A stretch of 64,000 nt of DNA, from positions 1 to 64,000 of the forward strand of contig NZ_BBIQ01000014.1 of the NCBI RefSeq assembly GCF_000730565.1, written 5' to 3'. Positions 50,400 through 60,203 of this stretch are shown one piece after another; position 1 is the first letter of the stretch, and each line of letters opens with the position of its first letter. A program made the position numbers and the translations under genes. The stretch comes from Pseudomonas fulva NBRC 16637 = DSM 17717 (GTDB taxonomy: Bacteria; Pseudomonadota; Gammaproteobacteria; Pseudomonadales; Pseudomonadaceae). Under the pieces are notes generated by a model that saw only the letters and a list, made by a program, of their open reading frames with translations, was not told where the DNA came from and ran no database searches.

Positions 50400-51697
50400 T
50401 TAAACGTCTGAGAGGACTGCTGGTCATGCTGTGCTGCGTGGCAGGCATGGCCGTAGCAGAGGAAAAGAACATCCTGGTCACCAGTGGCAGTGACCGGGCA
50501 ACGCCAATTGCAGTGGTGCCGTTCGCTGTTCAGGGTGGCAGTGTGCTGCCTGAAGACATGGCCGACATCATCGGCAACGACCTGCGCAACTCCGGCTACT
50601 ACTCGCCCATCCCGCGCCAGAACATGATCAGCCAGCCCTCCCAGGCCAGCGAAGTCATCTTCCGCGACTGGAAGGCGCTGGGTGCCCAGTACGTGATGGT
50701 GGGCAGCATCGTGCCCTCCGGTGGTCGCCTGCAGGTGCAATACGCCCTGTTCAACGTCGCCACCGAGCAGCAGGTCCTGACCGGCAGCGTTGCCGGCACC
50801 ACCGACCAGCTGCGCGACATGTCGCACTACATCGCCGACCAGTCGTTCGAGAAGCTCACCGGTATCAAGGGTGCCTTCTCCACGCGCATGCTGTACGTGA
50901 CGGCCGAGCGCTTCTCTACGAACAACACGCGCTACACCCTGCAGCGTTCGGACTATGACGGTGCCCGCGCCGTGACCCTGCTGCAGTCCCGCGAGCCGAT
51001 CCTGTCGCCGCGCTTCGCGCCCGATGGCAAACGCATCGCCTATGTATCGTTCGAGCAGAAGCGCCCGCGTATCTTCGTTCAGCACATCGACACCGGTCGC
51101 CGTGAACAGGTCACCAACTTCGAGGGCCTCAATGGCGCACCTGCCTGGTCGCCCGATGGTTCGCGCCTGGCCTTCGTGCTCTCCAAGGATGGGAACCCGG
51201 ACATCTATGTGATGAACGTGGCCTCGCGTCAGATCAGCCGCGTGACTGCCGGCCCTGGCATCAATACCGAGCCATTCTGGGGTAAGGACGGCAACACCCT
51301 GTACTTCACGTCCGACCGTGGCGGCAAACCGCAGATCTACAAACAGTCGGTCAGTGGCGGCAGCGCCGAGCGCGTAACGTTCGTGGGTAATTACAACGCC
51401 AACCCGAAACTCTCGGCAGACGAAAAGACCCTGGTGATGATTCACCGCCAACAGGGTTTCACCAACTTCAAAGTTGCCGCTCAGGACTTGCAACGCGGAA
51501 GTGTAAAGATTCTCTCGGAAACAAGTCTTGATGAGTCTCCCACTGTTGCGCCCAACGGCACCATGCTAATCTACGCCACCCGCCAGCAGGGCCGGGGAGT
51601 CTTGATGCTCGTGTCGCTTAATGGCCGCGTGAGGCTCCCACTTCCTACCGCTCAAGGCGAAGTCAGAGAACCGTCCTGGTCCCCTTACCTGAACTGA
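50396..51697 (+). CDS. tolB: Tol-Pal system protein TolB
   Basis: A 433-residue periplasmic protein with a signal peptide ending AVAEE. The N-terminal domain is followed by a six-bladed beta-propeller with repeated units such as [31 protein letters not shown] and [13 protein letters not shown], the Pal-binding face. GTG start at 50396 overlaps tolA. Confidence 0.95.
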   Translation: MIKRLRGLLVMLCCVAGMAVAEEKNILVTSGSDRATPIAVVPFAVQGGSVLPEDMADIIGNDLRNSGYYSPIPRQNMISQPSQASEVIFRDWKALGAQYVMVGSIVPSGGRLQVQYALFNVATEQQVLTGSVAGTTDQLRDMSHYIADQSFEKLTGIKGAFSTRMLYVTAERFSTNNTRYTLQRSDYDGARAVTLLQSREPILSPRFAPDGKRIAYVSFEQKRPRIFVQHIDTGRREQVTNFEGLNGAPAWSPDGSRLAFVLSKDGNPDIYVMNVASRQISRVTAGPGINTEPFWGKDGNTLYFTSDRGGKPQIYKQSVSGGSAERVTFVGNYNANPKLSADEKTLVMIHRQQGFTNFKVAAQDLQRGSVKILSETSLDESPTVAPNGTMLIYATRQQGRGVLMLVSLNGRVRLPLPTAQGEVREPSWSPYLN

Positions 51698-51751
51698 TTG
51701 CGGCGTAATACGTTTTGCTTAACACACTGGGGTTTCATTAGGAGTTTCACG

Positions 51752-52255
51752 ATGGAAATGCTGAAGTTTGGTAAATTCGCTGCGCTGGCTCTGGCCATGG
51801 CTGTGGCTGTAGGTTGCTCCTCCAAGGGCGGTGACAACGCAGGTGAAGGCGCTGGCGCCGTTGATCCGAACGCTGGCTACGGTGCCAACACCGGCGCAGT
51901 CGACGGTTCCCTGAGCGAAGAAGCCGCTCTGCGCGCAATCACCACCTTCTACTTCGAATACGACAGCTCGGACCTGAAGCCAGAAGCCATGCGCGCTCTG
52001 GACGTTCACGCCAAGGACCTGAAAGCCAACGGCAACCGCGTTGTCCTGGAAGGCAACACCGACGAGCGCGGCACCCGCGAGTACAACATGGCTCTGGGTG
52101 AGCGTCGTGCCAAGGCCGTTCAGCGCTACCTGGTTCTGCAGGGCGTTTCCCCTGCTCAGCTGGAAGTGGTTTCCTACGGCGAAGAGCGTCCAGTTGCTAC
52201 CGGCAACGACGAGCAGTCCTGGGCTCAAAACCGTCGCGTAGAACTGCGTAAGTAA
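51752..52255 (+). CDS. pal: Peptidoglycan-associated lipoprotein Pal (OprL)
   Basis: A 167-residue outer-membrane lipoprotein. The signal ends with lipobox AVGC and is followed by an OmpA-like peptidoglycan-binding domain with [34 protein letters not shown] and the DAP-contact Arg region. Known as OprL in Pseudomonas. The start at 51752 follows AGGAG; a second Met two codons on is possible. It completes the TolQRAB-Pal envelope constriction system. Confidence 0.95.
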   Translation: MEMLKFGKFAALALAMAVAVGCSSKGGDNAGEGAGAVDPNAGYGANTGAVDGSLSEEAALRAITTFYFEYDSSDLKPEAMRALDVHAKDLKANGNRVVLEGNTDERGTREYNMALGERRAKAVQRYLVLQGVSPAQLEVVSYGEERPVATGNDEQSWAQNRRVELRK

Positions 52256-52261
52256 GTTCCT

Positions 52262-53068
52262 ATGCGTAAGTGCCGCCGTGCAGTAACCGTCCTCGCACTC
52301 AGCCTGCCCCTTTCGGCGTGGGCTGCAGTCCCTGTAGTAGATGACAACACAGGCAGCTATCCGCCTGCGGGTTATGGCACGAGCGGCGCCTATGCCGGGT
52401 CAGGGGCTTCGGCCCCTGCCTCTGCACAGGGCCAGCTGTTCATGCAGCTGCAACAGATGCAGGATCAGCTTTCCCGCCAGCAAGGCATCATCGAAGAGTT
52501 GCAAAACGATGTGTCTCGCATGAAGCAGGAAAACCTGGAGCGATACCAGGACCTGGACCGTCGCATCAACAGTGGCGCCGCGCCTGCCGCGACCCCTGAC
52601 AATTCTTCCGCCGGTGGTGCCTCTGGCGCCGCCGCGGGGGCTGCAGCCGGTGCTGCTGCCCAACAACCGGCCGCCAGTAGCGAGCCCGGTGATCCGGCCA
52701 AGGAAAAGCTCTACTACGATGCTGCCTTCGACCTGATCAAGCAAAAAGACTTCGACAAGGCCAGCCAGGCGTTCAACGCCTTCCTGCGCAAGTACCCCAA
52801 CAGCCAATATGCCGGTAATGCACAGTATTGGCTGGGCGAAGTGAACCTGGCCAAGGGTGACCTGCAGGGTGCAAGCCAGGCATTCGCTCAGGTAAGCCAG
52901 AAGTACCCCAAGCACAGCAAGGTGCCAGACTCCTTGTACAAGCTGGCCGATGTCGAGCGTCGTCTCGGTCACACGGACAAGGTGAAGGGTATTCTCCAGC
53001 AGGTGGTGACCCAATATCCGGGCACATCGGCTGCGCAATTGGCGCAACGAGACCTGCAAAAGCTGTGA
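52262..53068 (+). CDS. cpoB: Cell division coordinator CpoB (YbgF)
   Basis: A 268-residue periplasmic protein with a signal peptide (ending SAWAA), a trimerising coiled coil (about 57-95, LFMQLQQMQDQLSRQQGIIEEL), an Ala/Gly-rich linker (about 100-135) and a C-terminal three-TPR domain (AFDLIKQKDFDKASQAF onwards). It links Tol energy to PBP1B activity at the septum. It follows pal by 6 bp. Confidence 0.93.
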   Translation: MRKCRRAVTVLALSLPLSAWAAVPVVDDNTGSYPPAGYGTSGAYAGSGASAPASAQGQLFMQLQQMQDQLSRQQGIIEELQNDVSRMKQENLERYQDLDRRINSGAAPAATPDNSSAGGASGAAAGAAAGAAAQQPAASSEPGDPAKEKLYYDAAFDLIKQKDFDKASQAFNAFLRKYPNSQYAGNAQYWLGEVNLAKGDLQGASQAFAQVSQKYPKHSKVPDSLYKLADVERRLGHTDKVKGILQQVVTQYPGTSAAQLAQRDLQKL

Positions 53069-53100
53069 AGTGATGCGGCGCTTGCCTGCCGTTCGAAAGA

Positions 53101-53126
53101 AACCCGCGCCTGGCGCGGGTTTTTTC
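53101..53126 (+). terminator. Intrinsic terminator of the tol-pal-cpoB operon
   Basis: AACCCGCGCC-TG-GCGCGGGTT followed by five T residues, about 30 bp after the cpoB stop. Confidence 0.92.
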
Positions 53127-53242
53127 GTTAGAATCACCGCCCTTTTTTCGTAAACACGCTGTCACGGATAACGCTATGTCGAGTCCGTGCCAGTGCCTGA
53201 CGGAGGCGGGCAGCCTGTTTTGCTGTCACGCCCGTGGCGATC

Positions 53243-53890
53243 ATGCAAGATACATTACGCATCACCGAAGTCTTTTACTCATTGCAGGGTGAAACACGAA
53301 CGGCTGGGCTGCCCACGGTATTCGTGCGGCTCACCGGTTGCCCCCTGCGCTGCCAATACTGCGACAGCGCCTATGCCTTCAGTGGCGGCACACTGCGCAG
53401 CCTCGATTCGATCCTTGAACAGGTGGCTGGCTTCAAGCCGCGCTATGTCTGCGTGACGGGCGGTGAGCCCCTTGCCCAGCCTAACGCCTTGCCCCTGTTG
53501 CAGCGCTTGTGCGATGCCGGTTACGAGGTTTCGCTGGAAACCAGCGGCGCGCTCGATATCGCCGGCACCGACACCCGTGTCAGCCGCGTCGTCGACCTGA
53601 AAACCCCGGGTTCGGAAGAATCGCACCGCAACCGCTATGAGAACATCGAGCACCTGACGCCCAACGACCAGGTCAAGTTCGTCATCTGCTCTCGCGAAGA
53701 TTACGACTGGGCGGTGTCCAAGCTGATCCAGTACAACCTGGCCGAGCGCGCCGGCGAAGTATTGTTCTCGCCGAGCCACCACCAGGTGAGCGCCACTGAC
53801 CTGGCTGACTGGATCGTTGCCGACAACTTGCCTGTCCGTTTCCAACTTCAGCTGCACAAGCTGTTGTGGAACGACGAACCTGGGCGCTGA
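53243..53890 (+). CDS. queE: 7-carboxy-7-deazaguanine synthase QueE
   Basis: A 215-residue radical-SAM enzyme that converts 6-carboxytetrahydropterin to 7-carboxy-7-deazaguanine for queuosine. The cluster motif CPLRCQYC has the CX3CX2C spacing; FYSLQGETRTAG, GGEPLAQ and LETSGALD follow. ATG at 53243 (MQDTLRITEVF) is used; a GTG three codons upstream is possible. queC follows 15 bp later. Confidence 0.94.
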   Translation: MQDTLRITEVFYSLQGETRTAGLPTVFVRLTGCPLRCQYCDSAYAFSGGTLRSLDSILEQVAGFKPRYVCVTGGEPLAQPNALPLLQRLCDAGYEVSLETSGALDIAGTDTRVSRVVDLKTPGSEESHRNRYENIEHLTPNDQVKFVICSREDYDWAVSKLIQYNLAERAGEVLFSPSHHQVSATDLADWIVADNLPVRFQLQLHKLLWNDEPGR

Positions 53891-53905
53891 GCAAGAGAGT
53901 GAGAC

Positions 53906-54580
53906 ATGACTGATAAACGCGCAGTAATTCTTCTGTCCGGTGGCCTGGACTCGGCCACGGTAGTGGCCATGGCCAAGGCCCAGGGCTATGCCTGCTATAC
54001 CATGAGCTTCGATTACGGCCAGCGTCACCGCGCCGAGCTTAACGCCGCTACACGGGTCGCCCAGGACCTGGGCGTGGTAGAGCACAAGGTGATTGGGCTG
54101 AACCTGGATGGCATCGGTGGCTCGGCCCTGACTGACAGCAGCATCGATGTGCCGGAAACGCCGGGCGAGGGTATCCCGGTGACCTACGTGCCAGCGCGCA
54201 ACACGGTGTTTCTGTCGCTGGCGCTGGGCTGGGCTGAAGTGCTGCAAGCCCGTGACATTTTCATCGGGGTCAACGCCGTGGATTATTCCGGCTACCCGGA
54301 CTGCCGCCCCGAGTTCGTCGAAGCCTTCGAACGCATGGCCAACCTGGCCACCAAGGCAGGCGTCGAAGGGCAGGGTTTCCGCATTCAGGCACCCTTGCAG
54401 AACATGAGCAAAGCCCAGATCGTCCAGGCCGGCGTGGCGCACGGGGTCGACTATAGCCTGACCGTATCGTGCTACCAGGCTGATGACGACGGGCGTGCTT
54501 GTGGCAAGTGCGACAGCTGCCGCCTGCGGGCTGAGGGCTTCAAGGCAGCCGCCGTGGCGGACCCGACGCGCTATTTTTAA
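53906..54580 (+). CDS. queC: 7-cyano-7-deazaguanine synthase QueC
   Basis: A 224-residue ATP-dependent enzyme turning 7-carboxy-7-deazaguanine into preQ0. The PP-loop is [11 protein letters not shown], followed by SFDYGQRH and the zinc-binding [14 protein letters not shown] at the C-terminus. It forms a pair with queE. Confidence 0.95.
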   Translation: MTDKRAVILLSGGLDSATVVAMAKAQGYACYTMSFDYGQRHRAELNAATRVAQDLGVVEHKVIGLNLDGIGGSALTDSSIDVPETPGEGIPVTYVPARNTVFLSLALGWAEVLQARDIFIGVNAVDYSGYPDCRPEFVEAFERMANLATKAGVEGQGFRIQAPLQNMSKAQIVQAGVAHGVDYSLTVSCYQADDDGRACGKCDSCRLRAEGFKAAAVADPTRYF

Positions 54581-54641
54581 GAAAGTTTACCGAGGGGTGT
54601 TGATTTCTCTATAGAAATCAGTATTATACGCGCCATCCAAC

Positions 54642-54717
54642 GGGTCGTTAGCTCAGTTGGTAGAGCAGTTGGCTTTTAACCAATTGGTCGTAGGTTCGAA
54701 TCCTACACGACCCACCA
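54642..54717 (+). tRNA. tRNA-Lys (UUU)
   Basis: A 76-nt cloverleaf with encoded CCA: acceptor GGGTCGT/ACGACCC, D arm AGCTCAGTTGGTAGAGC, anticodon TTT in TTGGCTTTTAACCAA, T arm GGTTCGAATCC. The next feature downstream is an intrinsic terminator. Confidence 0.98.
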
Positions 54718-55050
54718 TCTTCGCAGCGGTTGCGAATACTTCAGCTAGACCACAGGGTCAGCGCCAAGTCTAGCAACCGTATGAATCGAGCAGTCAGCTC
54801 GCTTCTGTGTGAAATCTGTACGAAAAGCCCGCCCCTATCGGCGGGCTTTTTCGTTTCTGGTCAAAGCGCTTGGCCTATGGCCTGTCTGGCAGAGACTCTG
54901 CCTTTTTCACAGGCAGTGTTCTACATGCAAGTGCCCTCTGATGAAGTCTCAACGGGCGACTCCCTAGTGCAGGTGTACTAGATAGCCCTTTGCCCAATAC
55001 TGCGGATGGGAAAATTCTCTGTCTAAGTAATGGCAGAGAGATGGCCAGTC
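54718..55050. other. 333-bp intergenic region after tRNA-Lys
   Basis: Holds the 3' flank and terminator (54823-54851) of the tRNA-Lys transcript and the promoter of the following exported protein. The frame 54730-54981 has no domain or ribosome binding site and crosses the terminator, so I do not call it. The 3' end of the tRNA has no second copy in the window, so no integrated element is indicated. Confidence 0.6.
54823..54851 (+). terminator. Intrinsic terminator after tRNA-Lys
   Basis: AAAAGCCCGCC-CCTATC-GGCGGGCTTTTT with a seven-bp GC stem extended by A/T pairs. Located about 105 bp after the tRNA. Confidence 0.92.
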
Positions 55051-55614
55051 ATGCGCTCCCCAGTGAAACATCTGCTGTCGCTTGCACTCCTGTTAGGCGC
55101 CTTACCCGTCCACGCGGACAATGCCCCGAAGGGCGACTACTGGGTCGTTCATCATCAAGCCAGCCTGGGCAAGAGCAAGGCATACCTTGTAGACGGCGAC
55201 CCCGGAAACATCTACGAGCGCCCCGGCGGCGTCAAATCCGTGGGCGTCTATCTGTTTGACCAGCAGCCCGGCAAGCCCGATTTCACGGTCTACGACGTCG
55301 AAGTCGATTGCAAGAACAAGCGGGCTCGTGTCACAGGAGCGCTCGACTTCAGCAGCGTGGCCAATACCTTGCGCAAGGCCAAGTTCTCCAACCAATGGCA
55401 GGGCGATCAACAACCGTGGTTGGCGCAAAGCCGTGATTTCATCTGTAAGCCAGCTGAGCGCCAAGCCCTCAAGATGGAGCACTTGGGCGTAATGTCAGCT
55501 TCGGAGTTGAGCCGCTCTGGCCCGCAGCTATTCGAGATACTGACACGCGAGGCGCTCAGGGCCGAGATCATCAGGCAGATCGATGACGCCTTCACACAGA
55601 TGCCTGCCAAGTAA
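55051..55614 (+). CDS. Hypothetical exported protein
   Basis: A 187-residue unrecognised protein with a signal peptide (HLLSLALLLGALPVHA, cleavage about residue 22). The mature part has two Cys (in DCKNKR and FICKPAE) that could form a disulfide. The start at 55051 puts the charged residues right before the hydrophobic core; 55030 is the alternative. It is followed 22 bp later by a lipoprotein gene on the same strand. Confidence 0.7.
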   Translation: MRSPVKHLLSLALLLGALPVHADNAPKGDYWVVHHQASLGKSKAYLVDGDPGNIYERPGGVKSVGVYLFDQQPGKPDFTVYDVEVDCKNKRARVTGALDFSSVANTLRKAKFSNQWQGDQQPWLAQSRDFICKPAERQALKMEHLGVMSASELSRSGPQLFEILTREALRAEIIRQIDDAFTQMPAK

Positions 55615-55636
55615 CTGTCCACCAAGGAGAGAAGCC

Positions 55637-56014
55637 ATGATCCGTCTGCTTGTGTTATGCCTGGGCGCTGTACTGCTTGGCGGATGCTCGTCGCTGGAGG
55701 CAACCAGTGCGTGGAAAGGCCGCCCGGTCGGCGAGCTGATCGATTACTTTGGCGTGCCCAGGGTCATCATGGTGGCGCCTGATCAGGACATGGTGGTGCT
55801 CAGGTACGTGCGCGACAGCACGTATATTTCCCGGGAGGCTGCGGGCACCTATACCGGCCCTGAAAATGGCCAATTGGTGCACCGCGAGTATTGGCAGGAT
55901 GTCGAGCACTCAGGCAGTTGCGAGATCAACGTTTTTGTCGACAGGGCGCACGTGGTGCAGAAAGTCAGGGCCAATGGTCGCTGTGCGGTCATTGACATGG
56001 CGCCCAAGGCGTAG
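55637..56014 (+). CDS. Small hypothetical lipoprotein
   Basis: A 125-residue protein with a clear lipobox LLGGC (Cys at 17). The mature part begins SSLEATSAWKGRPVGELIDYFGVP, reminiscent of small SmpA/OmlA-like or uncharacterised Pseudomonas lipoproteins, and has two further Cys (in GSCEIN and GRCAVI). ATG at 55637 follows AAGGAGAGA. Likely co-transcribed with the exported protein upstream. Function unknown. Confidence 0.72.
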   Translation: MIRLLVLCLGAVLLGGCSSLEATSAWKGRPVGELIDYFGVPRVIMVAPDQDMVVLRYVRDSTYISREAAGTYTGPENGQLVHREYWQDVEHSGSCEINVFVDRAHVVQKVRANGRCAVIDMAPKA

Positions 56015-56058
56015 CCCGGCAGTGGGAGGCAGGCACCGGGCGAATGCTCGTTGAGCGA

Positions 56059-56868
56059 TTACCGATTTCGCCCCCCTTCATCGTTGATTAAAAAAGCTTC
56101 CATCACAGGCAATAGCCATTGCGGATGCGTTTCATGAGGTGAATGATCAGCCAGTGCCAAGTTCAACAGCTGCGCCCCAGGCACTTGCTCTACCAACTCC
56201 AGTGCATTGGCTCGTGAAACCAGGCGATCACGATCGCCACGCACCACCAGCAATGGCGCGGTAATGCCCCCGACGCTGGCTGCGGGATAGCCGTGCTCAC
56301 TGTCATCTAGCCACAACCCTCGGACGGCCTCCAGCAACCTTGCAAAGTCCGGTTGTGGGTTGATCGCCTCATAGCGAGCCACATCGTCGGCAAACAGGCC
56401 GCGCCACTTCGCGGCGGTGATGCCTTCGTACAGGGCCCGCGCAGGGTCGTTCTCTCCCAGCGCCCAGTGAGCCCCAATGGTGACGAGTCGATCGACCGTG
56501 ACGGCCTGCGAGGCGGCCATGCGCAGCGCGACGATTCCGCCATCGCTGTGCCCGATCAGGGTGACGCGTTCAAGCGCCAGGTGATCGATTACCCGCTCTA
56601 CGTCGTGCTGCATGCGCGCATAGGTGAGTGGTGCGCCGCCTAGGGTAGACATGCCCTGGCCGCGGCTGTCGATGCCGATCACGCGCCAACGGCGGGCCAA
56701 GTGCGGGGTGATGGCATTGAAGCTTTCAATATGGCCAAGGCCGCCATGCAGCAGGATCAACGCGGGTGCGTCGGCTGCACCCAGTTGTTCGTAGTAAAGG
56801 CGTGCATCATCGACGGTGAGGTACTCGCCGCCCCGGTGGGTGAAGACAGTCATGTCGAAGTTGTCCAT
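56059..56868 (-). CDS. Alpha/beta-fold hydrolase
   Basis: A 269-residue soluble hydrolase. The oxyanion-hole segment LILLHGGLGH, nucleophile elbow GHSDGG (Ser), acid in VVRGDRDRLVS and His in ADHSPHETHP form a complete triad. Related to the proline iminopeptidase/haloperoxidase-like branch; substrate unknown. The start at 56868 (MDNFDM) is used; 56853 is an alternative and the frame is open to 56997. Confidence 0.85.
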   Translation of the reverse strand: MDNFDMTVFTHRGGEYLTVDDARLYYEQLGAADAPALILLHGGLGHIESFNAITPHLARRWRVIGIDSRGQGMSTLGGAPLTYARMQHDVERVIDHLALERVTLIGHSDGGIVALRMAASQAVTVDRLVTIGAHWALGENDPARALYEGITAAKWRGLFADDVARYEAINPQPDFARLLEAVRGLWLDDSEHGYPAASVGGITAPLLVVRGDRDRLVSRANALELVEQVPGAQLLNLALADHSPHETHPQWLLPVMEAFLINDEGGRNR

Positions 56869-57079
56869 GTCGTCAGATGTTAGATCGGGCGACAGTGTAC
56901 CGAGTTGCCCACTTGAGCCCAATAAATCCAACCTATCGGGGCTTTTTGTCGGGTCATCAACCTTGCGCACCGCACCTCTCGCCAGCCATGCTGTCAAATT
57001 GCCAACAACGCTGTTTTGACGTTCTCACGATCGTGTTATCCCAGCGCTACTTTCTCTTCATCAAGCTGCCGGAGACACC

Positions 57080-57865
57080 ATGGCCGATTTGATCTTTGCG
57101 CAGCCTTTCGAAGCTGTAGGTTGCAAGCAATGCCGTGAGATGGCGGACCTGGGGTTCGGCATCACAATGGCCTTTCAACCTATCGTTCACCAGCCTTCGG
57201 GTAAACCCTACGCCTACGAGGCGTTGGTCAGAGGTGTCGGGGGGGAGGGGGCTGCGCAGGTGCTGGCCAAGGTCACACCCGATAACCTGTATCGCTTCGA
57301 CCAGGCTTGCCGGGTCAAGGCCATCGAAAAAGCCTCCGAGCTTGGGCTCAACCGTGTGCAGGATTGCAAGCTCAGCATCAACTTCCTGCCCAACGCCGTG
57401 TACCGCCCCGCCACCTGTATCCGCGCGACGCTCGAGGCCTCCAAGCAGTTCGATTTTCCGGCCGACAGGCTGATTTTCGAAGTGACCGAAGGCGAACGGG
57501 TCGAGGACACCGAACACCTGAAGTCCATTTTCCGCGAGTACGACCGGCAGGGCTTCACCACGGCCATTGACGATTTCGGCTCAGGCTATTCGGGCCTGAA
57601 CCTGCTTGCCGAGTTTCAACCGGACCTCCTGAAGCTGGACATGGCGCTGACACGCAACCTTGGCGCCGACCCGGTGCGTCAGGCGATCGTGGCAGGCATC
57701 GTGCTGGTGGCGCGGCGGCTGGACATTCTGTTGGTCGCTGAGGGCGTGGAAACAGCAGCCGAGTGCCAGGCGTTGGCCGCGCTGGGTATCGAGCTGATGC
57801 AAGGTTACTATTTTGCCCGCCCTGAAATCGAAGCGCTGCCGCTGATCGAACGCCTGCGTGGCTGA
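57080..57865 (+). CDS. Stand-alone EAL-domain c-di-GMP phosphodiesterase
   Basis: A 261-residue single-domain EAL protein that should hydrolyse c-di-GMP to pGpG. Catalytic elements look intact: YEALVRG (the EAL Glu), SINFLP (Asn), FEVTEGER (Glu), AIDDFGSGYSG (acidic pair and loop 6), LLKLDMAL (Lys) and AEGVETAAE (Glu). There is no GGDEF, PAS or membrane segment; the N-terminal 28 residues include CKQC, which might bind a metal or be redox-active (speculative). Confidence 0.9.
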   Translation: MADLIFAQPFEAVGCKQCREMADLGFGITMAFQPIVHQPSGKPYAYEALVRGVGGEGAAQVLAKVTPDNLYRFDQACRVKAIEKASELGLNRVQDCKLSINFLPNAVYRPATCIRATLEASKQFDFPADRLIFEVTEGERVEDTEHLKSIFREYDRQGFTTAIDDFGSGYSGLNLLAEFQPDLLKLDMALTRNLGADPVRQAIVAGIVLVARRLDILLVAEGVETAAECQALAALGIELMQGYYFARPEIEALPLIERLRG

Positions 57866-57875
57866 GTCCTGATGC

Positions 57876-58835
57876 TCATTCGGCCCACTCGGGGTCGCCG
57901 GTAAATACGACCGTCAGCCAGCGATTGGGCCCTTCGCCGCCGATGGCCTCGCCGATCTCGTTGCGCCAGGCATCCCACTGCTCGATGGTCTTGGCCGCCA
58001 TCTGCGGCGGCACGATGAAGTACAGCTCAATCTCCCGCGAGCGTCCCACCTTGGCCACATAGGCGCGGTAGGACTGCAGGCCATGGCGTTCGACGAAAGC
58101 CTGCGCAACCGCGTCTACGTGCTGCTTGAGATCGCCCGGCGTGACGAGAAAGATATCCGCCAACGCCTGGCGAACGACCGACATTGGCAAGGGTACGATC
58201 ACCAGGCAGACCAGTGCCAGCACGGCCGGGTCGATGTAGGGCGATACCCATTCAAGCGATGTGCCCTGCACGGCATAGCCAAAGCAGAAGGCGATCAACA
58301 GCGCCGCCGTGATGCTGGCGGACATCACCCAGCCCTTCACGTCCATGGCGACGAAGTCCGACCGCAGCTTGCGGTTGGCCTTGCCCTCGATCACCGCGAT
58401 GCTCACGCAGGCGGTGACGGTGAGCGCCGCATAGACCATGGCGATACCAAACTCCAGGTGACGTCCACCTTCCAGCAGGCTGCTCACAGCGTTGATCAGG
58501 GCGTAGATGGCAACACCGCTGAGCAGGATGCCATTGAGTGCCAGCACCATCGGTTCCAGGTGCCAGAAGCCCATGGTGAAGCGCTCGCGCAGTTTGCGCG
58601 ACATCTGCAGGCTGCTGGCATGGGAAGTGATCAGCCTGACCACCATCAACGACAGCCCGCTCATGCTGGCATCCACCAGCGAGTAGACGCCGTCGAACAC
58701 GATGGAAAACGAGCCCGATGCCAAGCCAAAGGCAATGCCGATGCTGGCGATGAACAGGGTGACCGCGATCGAGGTGCGCAGCAGGCCCTGCTCACTGGTG
58801 ATATCGAAGAAACCGGGTGGGGTTGAGCTGTGCAT
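57876..58835 (-). CDS. Cation diffusion facilitator (CDF) family transporter with altered metal site
   Basis: A 319-residue inner-membrane efflux protein with about six helices in the first 215 residues and a cytoplasmic domain after. Helix 2 reads DGVYSLVDASMS and helix 5 MDVKGWVMS. Canonical zinc/iron CDFs have an H/D-x3-D pair in both helices; here the helix 5 pair is D-x3-W and in helix 2 the residue four before the matching Asp is Tyr. Metal specificity is therefore unclear. It is convergent with the EAL gene. Confidence 0.85.
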   Translation of the reverse strand: MHSSTPPGFFDITSEQGLLRTSIAVTLFIASIGIAFGLASGSFSIVFDGVYSLVDASMSGLSLMVVRLITSHASSLQMSRKLRERFTMGFWHLEPMVLALNGILLSGVAIYALINAVSSLLEGGRHLEFGIAMVYAALTVTACVSIAVIEGKANRKLRSDFVAMDVKGWVMSASITAALLIAFCFGYAVQGTSLEWVSPYIDPAVLALVCLVIVPLPMSVVRQALADIFLVTPGDLKQHVDAVAQAFVERHGLQSYRAYVAKVGRSREIELYFIVPPQMAAKTIEQWDAWRNEIGEAIGGEGPNRWLTVVFTGDPEWAE

Positions 58836-58847
58836 GGTCGGTACGCG

Positions 58848-60203
58848 TCATCCCTCGACGATACAGTTGGGCGGCGCCGCTCTGAACGCCTTGGTCAACC
58901 AGGCCAGGTACACCAGGCCCAGCGTGGCCCAGACCCCGCCGAACAGCAGCGAGTGCATGTTCAGGTCCAGCCACAGCGAAACGATGATACAAAAGCCTGT
59001 GGTGGGCAGTACCAGGTACTTCAGCTGGTTGGCCAGCCCTCGGCGATTGCCCTCTCGCAGGTAGCAGTGATTGATTACCGACAAGTTGACGAAGCTGAAC
59101 GCCACCAATGCACCGAAGTTGATGATGGAGGTGGCGGTGACCAGGTCGAAGAAGATGGCCGACAGCGAAATCACCCCCACCACGGCAATGTTCAGTACGG
59201 GTGTCTTGTAGCGTGAATGCAACCGCGCAAAAACGCTCGCGGGTATGACCTTGTCACGGCCCATTACATATAGCAGGCGCGACACGCTGGTCTGCGACGC
59301 CAGCCCCGAGGCGATGGTGTTGATCACCGTGCACGCGATGAAGACCGACTGGAACAGCTTGCCCCCGACATACAAGGCGATCTCAGGCAGCGCCGCTTCC
59401 TGATCGTGAAAGCGTGCCATGGTGGGGAAGTAGGCCTGAATGAAGTAGGACACGGTGATGAATACAACGCCGCCGATCAATGCCGTGAGGAAGATGGCCC
59501 GCGGTATGGTTTTGGCTGGGTCGCGCGTTTCCTCGGACAGGCACGTGACCGCATCGAAACCCAGGAATGAGAAGCACAGAATGGTTGCACCAGCGGCCAG
59601 GGCGCTCAGGTGGGTCTGCTGGTCGGCGAAGGGCAACAGGCTCCATGCGGTGCCCAGGCCTTCGCCCTGGTCCAGCCCGCGTACGCACAGGTAGATGAAC
59701 ACCGCGATGATCGCCACCTGCACGCCAACGAACAGCAGGTTGAAATGCGCAACCAGATTGACGCTGCGCATGTTGATCAGGCTGATCAGGGACACGAAGG
59801 CCACGACCCAGACCCACTGTGGCACCTCGGGGAACATGGCAGACAGGTACAGTTTGGCCAGCAAGGCGTTGACCATGGGCAGCAACAGGTAGTCCAGCAA
59901 GGAAGACCAGCCTACCAGGAAGCCCACGTGTGGATTGATGGCACGTTGGGTGTAGGTGTAGGCCGATCCCGACTGGGGAAAGCGCTTGACCAGGGTTCCG
60001 TAGCTGACTGCCGTGAACAGGATGCCGGCCAGGGCCAGTATATAGGCGCTCGGTACGTGCCCAGCGGTGATGCCTGACACGATGCCGAAGGTGTCGAACA
60101 CGGTCATGGGCGTCAGGTACGCCAGGCCAATGATGATCACATGCCACAGGCGCAGCGTCTTGCGCAGTTGGCCGGCTTCGTGGGCGTAGGGTTCAGGCTG
60201 CAT
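58848..60203 (-). CDS. APC-family amino acid/polyamine permease (PuuP-like)
   Basis: A 451-residue 12-helix inner-membrane transporter. The first helix [26 protein letters not shown] and [28 protein letters not shown] loop ([14 protein letters not shown]) resemble the putrescine importer PuuP. ATG at 60203 follows CAGGAG with 10-nt spacing; a TTG seven codons upstream overlaps that site and is rejected. No polyamine catabolic genes are adjacent. Candidate promoter and palindromes lie upstream. Confidence 0.85.
   Translation of the reverse strand: MQPEPYAHEAGQLRKTLRLWHVIIIGLAYLTPMTVFDTFGIVSGITAGHVPSAYILALAGILFTAVSYGTLVKRFPQSGSAYTYTQRAINPHVGFLVGWSSLLDYLLLPMVNALLAKLYLSAMFPEVPQWVWVVAFVSLISLINMRSVNLVAHFNLLFVGVQVAIIAVFIYLCVRGLDQGEGLGTAWSLLPFADQQTHLSALAAGATILCFSFLGFDAVTCLSEETRDPAKTIPRAIFLTALIGGVVFITVSYFIQAYFPTMARFHDQEAALPEIALYVGGKLFQSVFIACTVINTIASGLASQTSVSRLLYVMGRDKVIPASVFARLHSRYKTPVLNIAVVGVISLSAIFFDLVTATSIINFGALVAFSFVNLSVINHCYLREGNRRGLANQLKYLVLPTTGFCIIVSLWLDLNMHSLLFGGVWATLGLVYLAWLTKAFRAAPPNCIVEG

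Noticed and set aside
54642..55050. tRNA-Lys as a possible integration site for an accessory element
   Set aside because: No integrase and no second copy of the tRNA 3' end are present downstream within the window.
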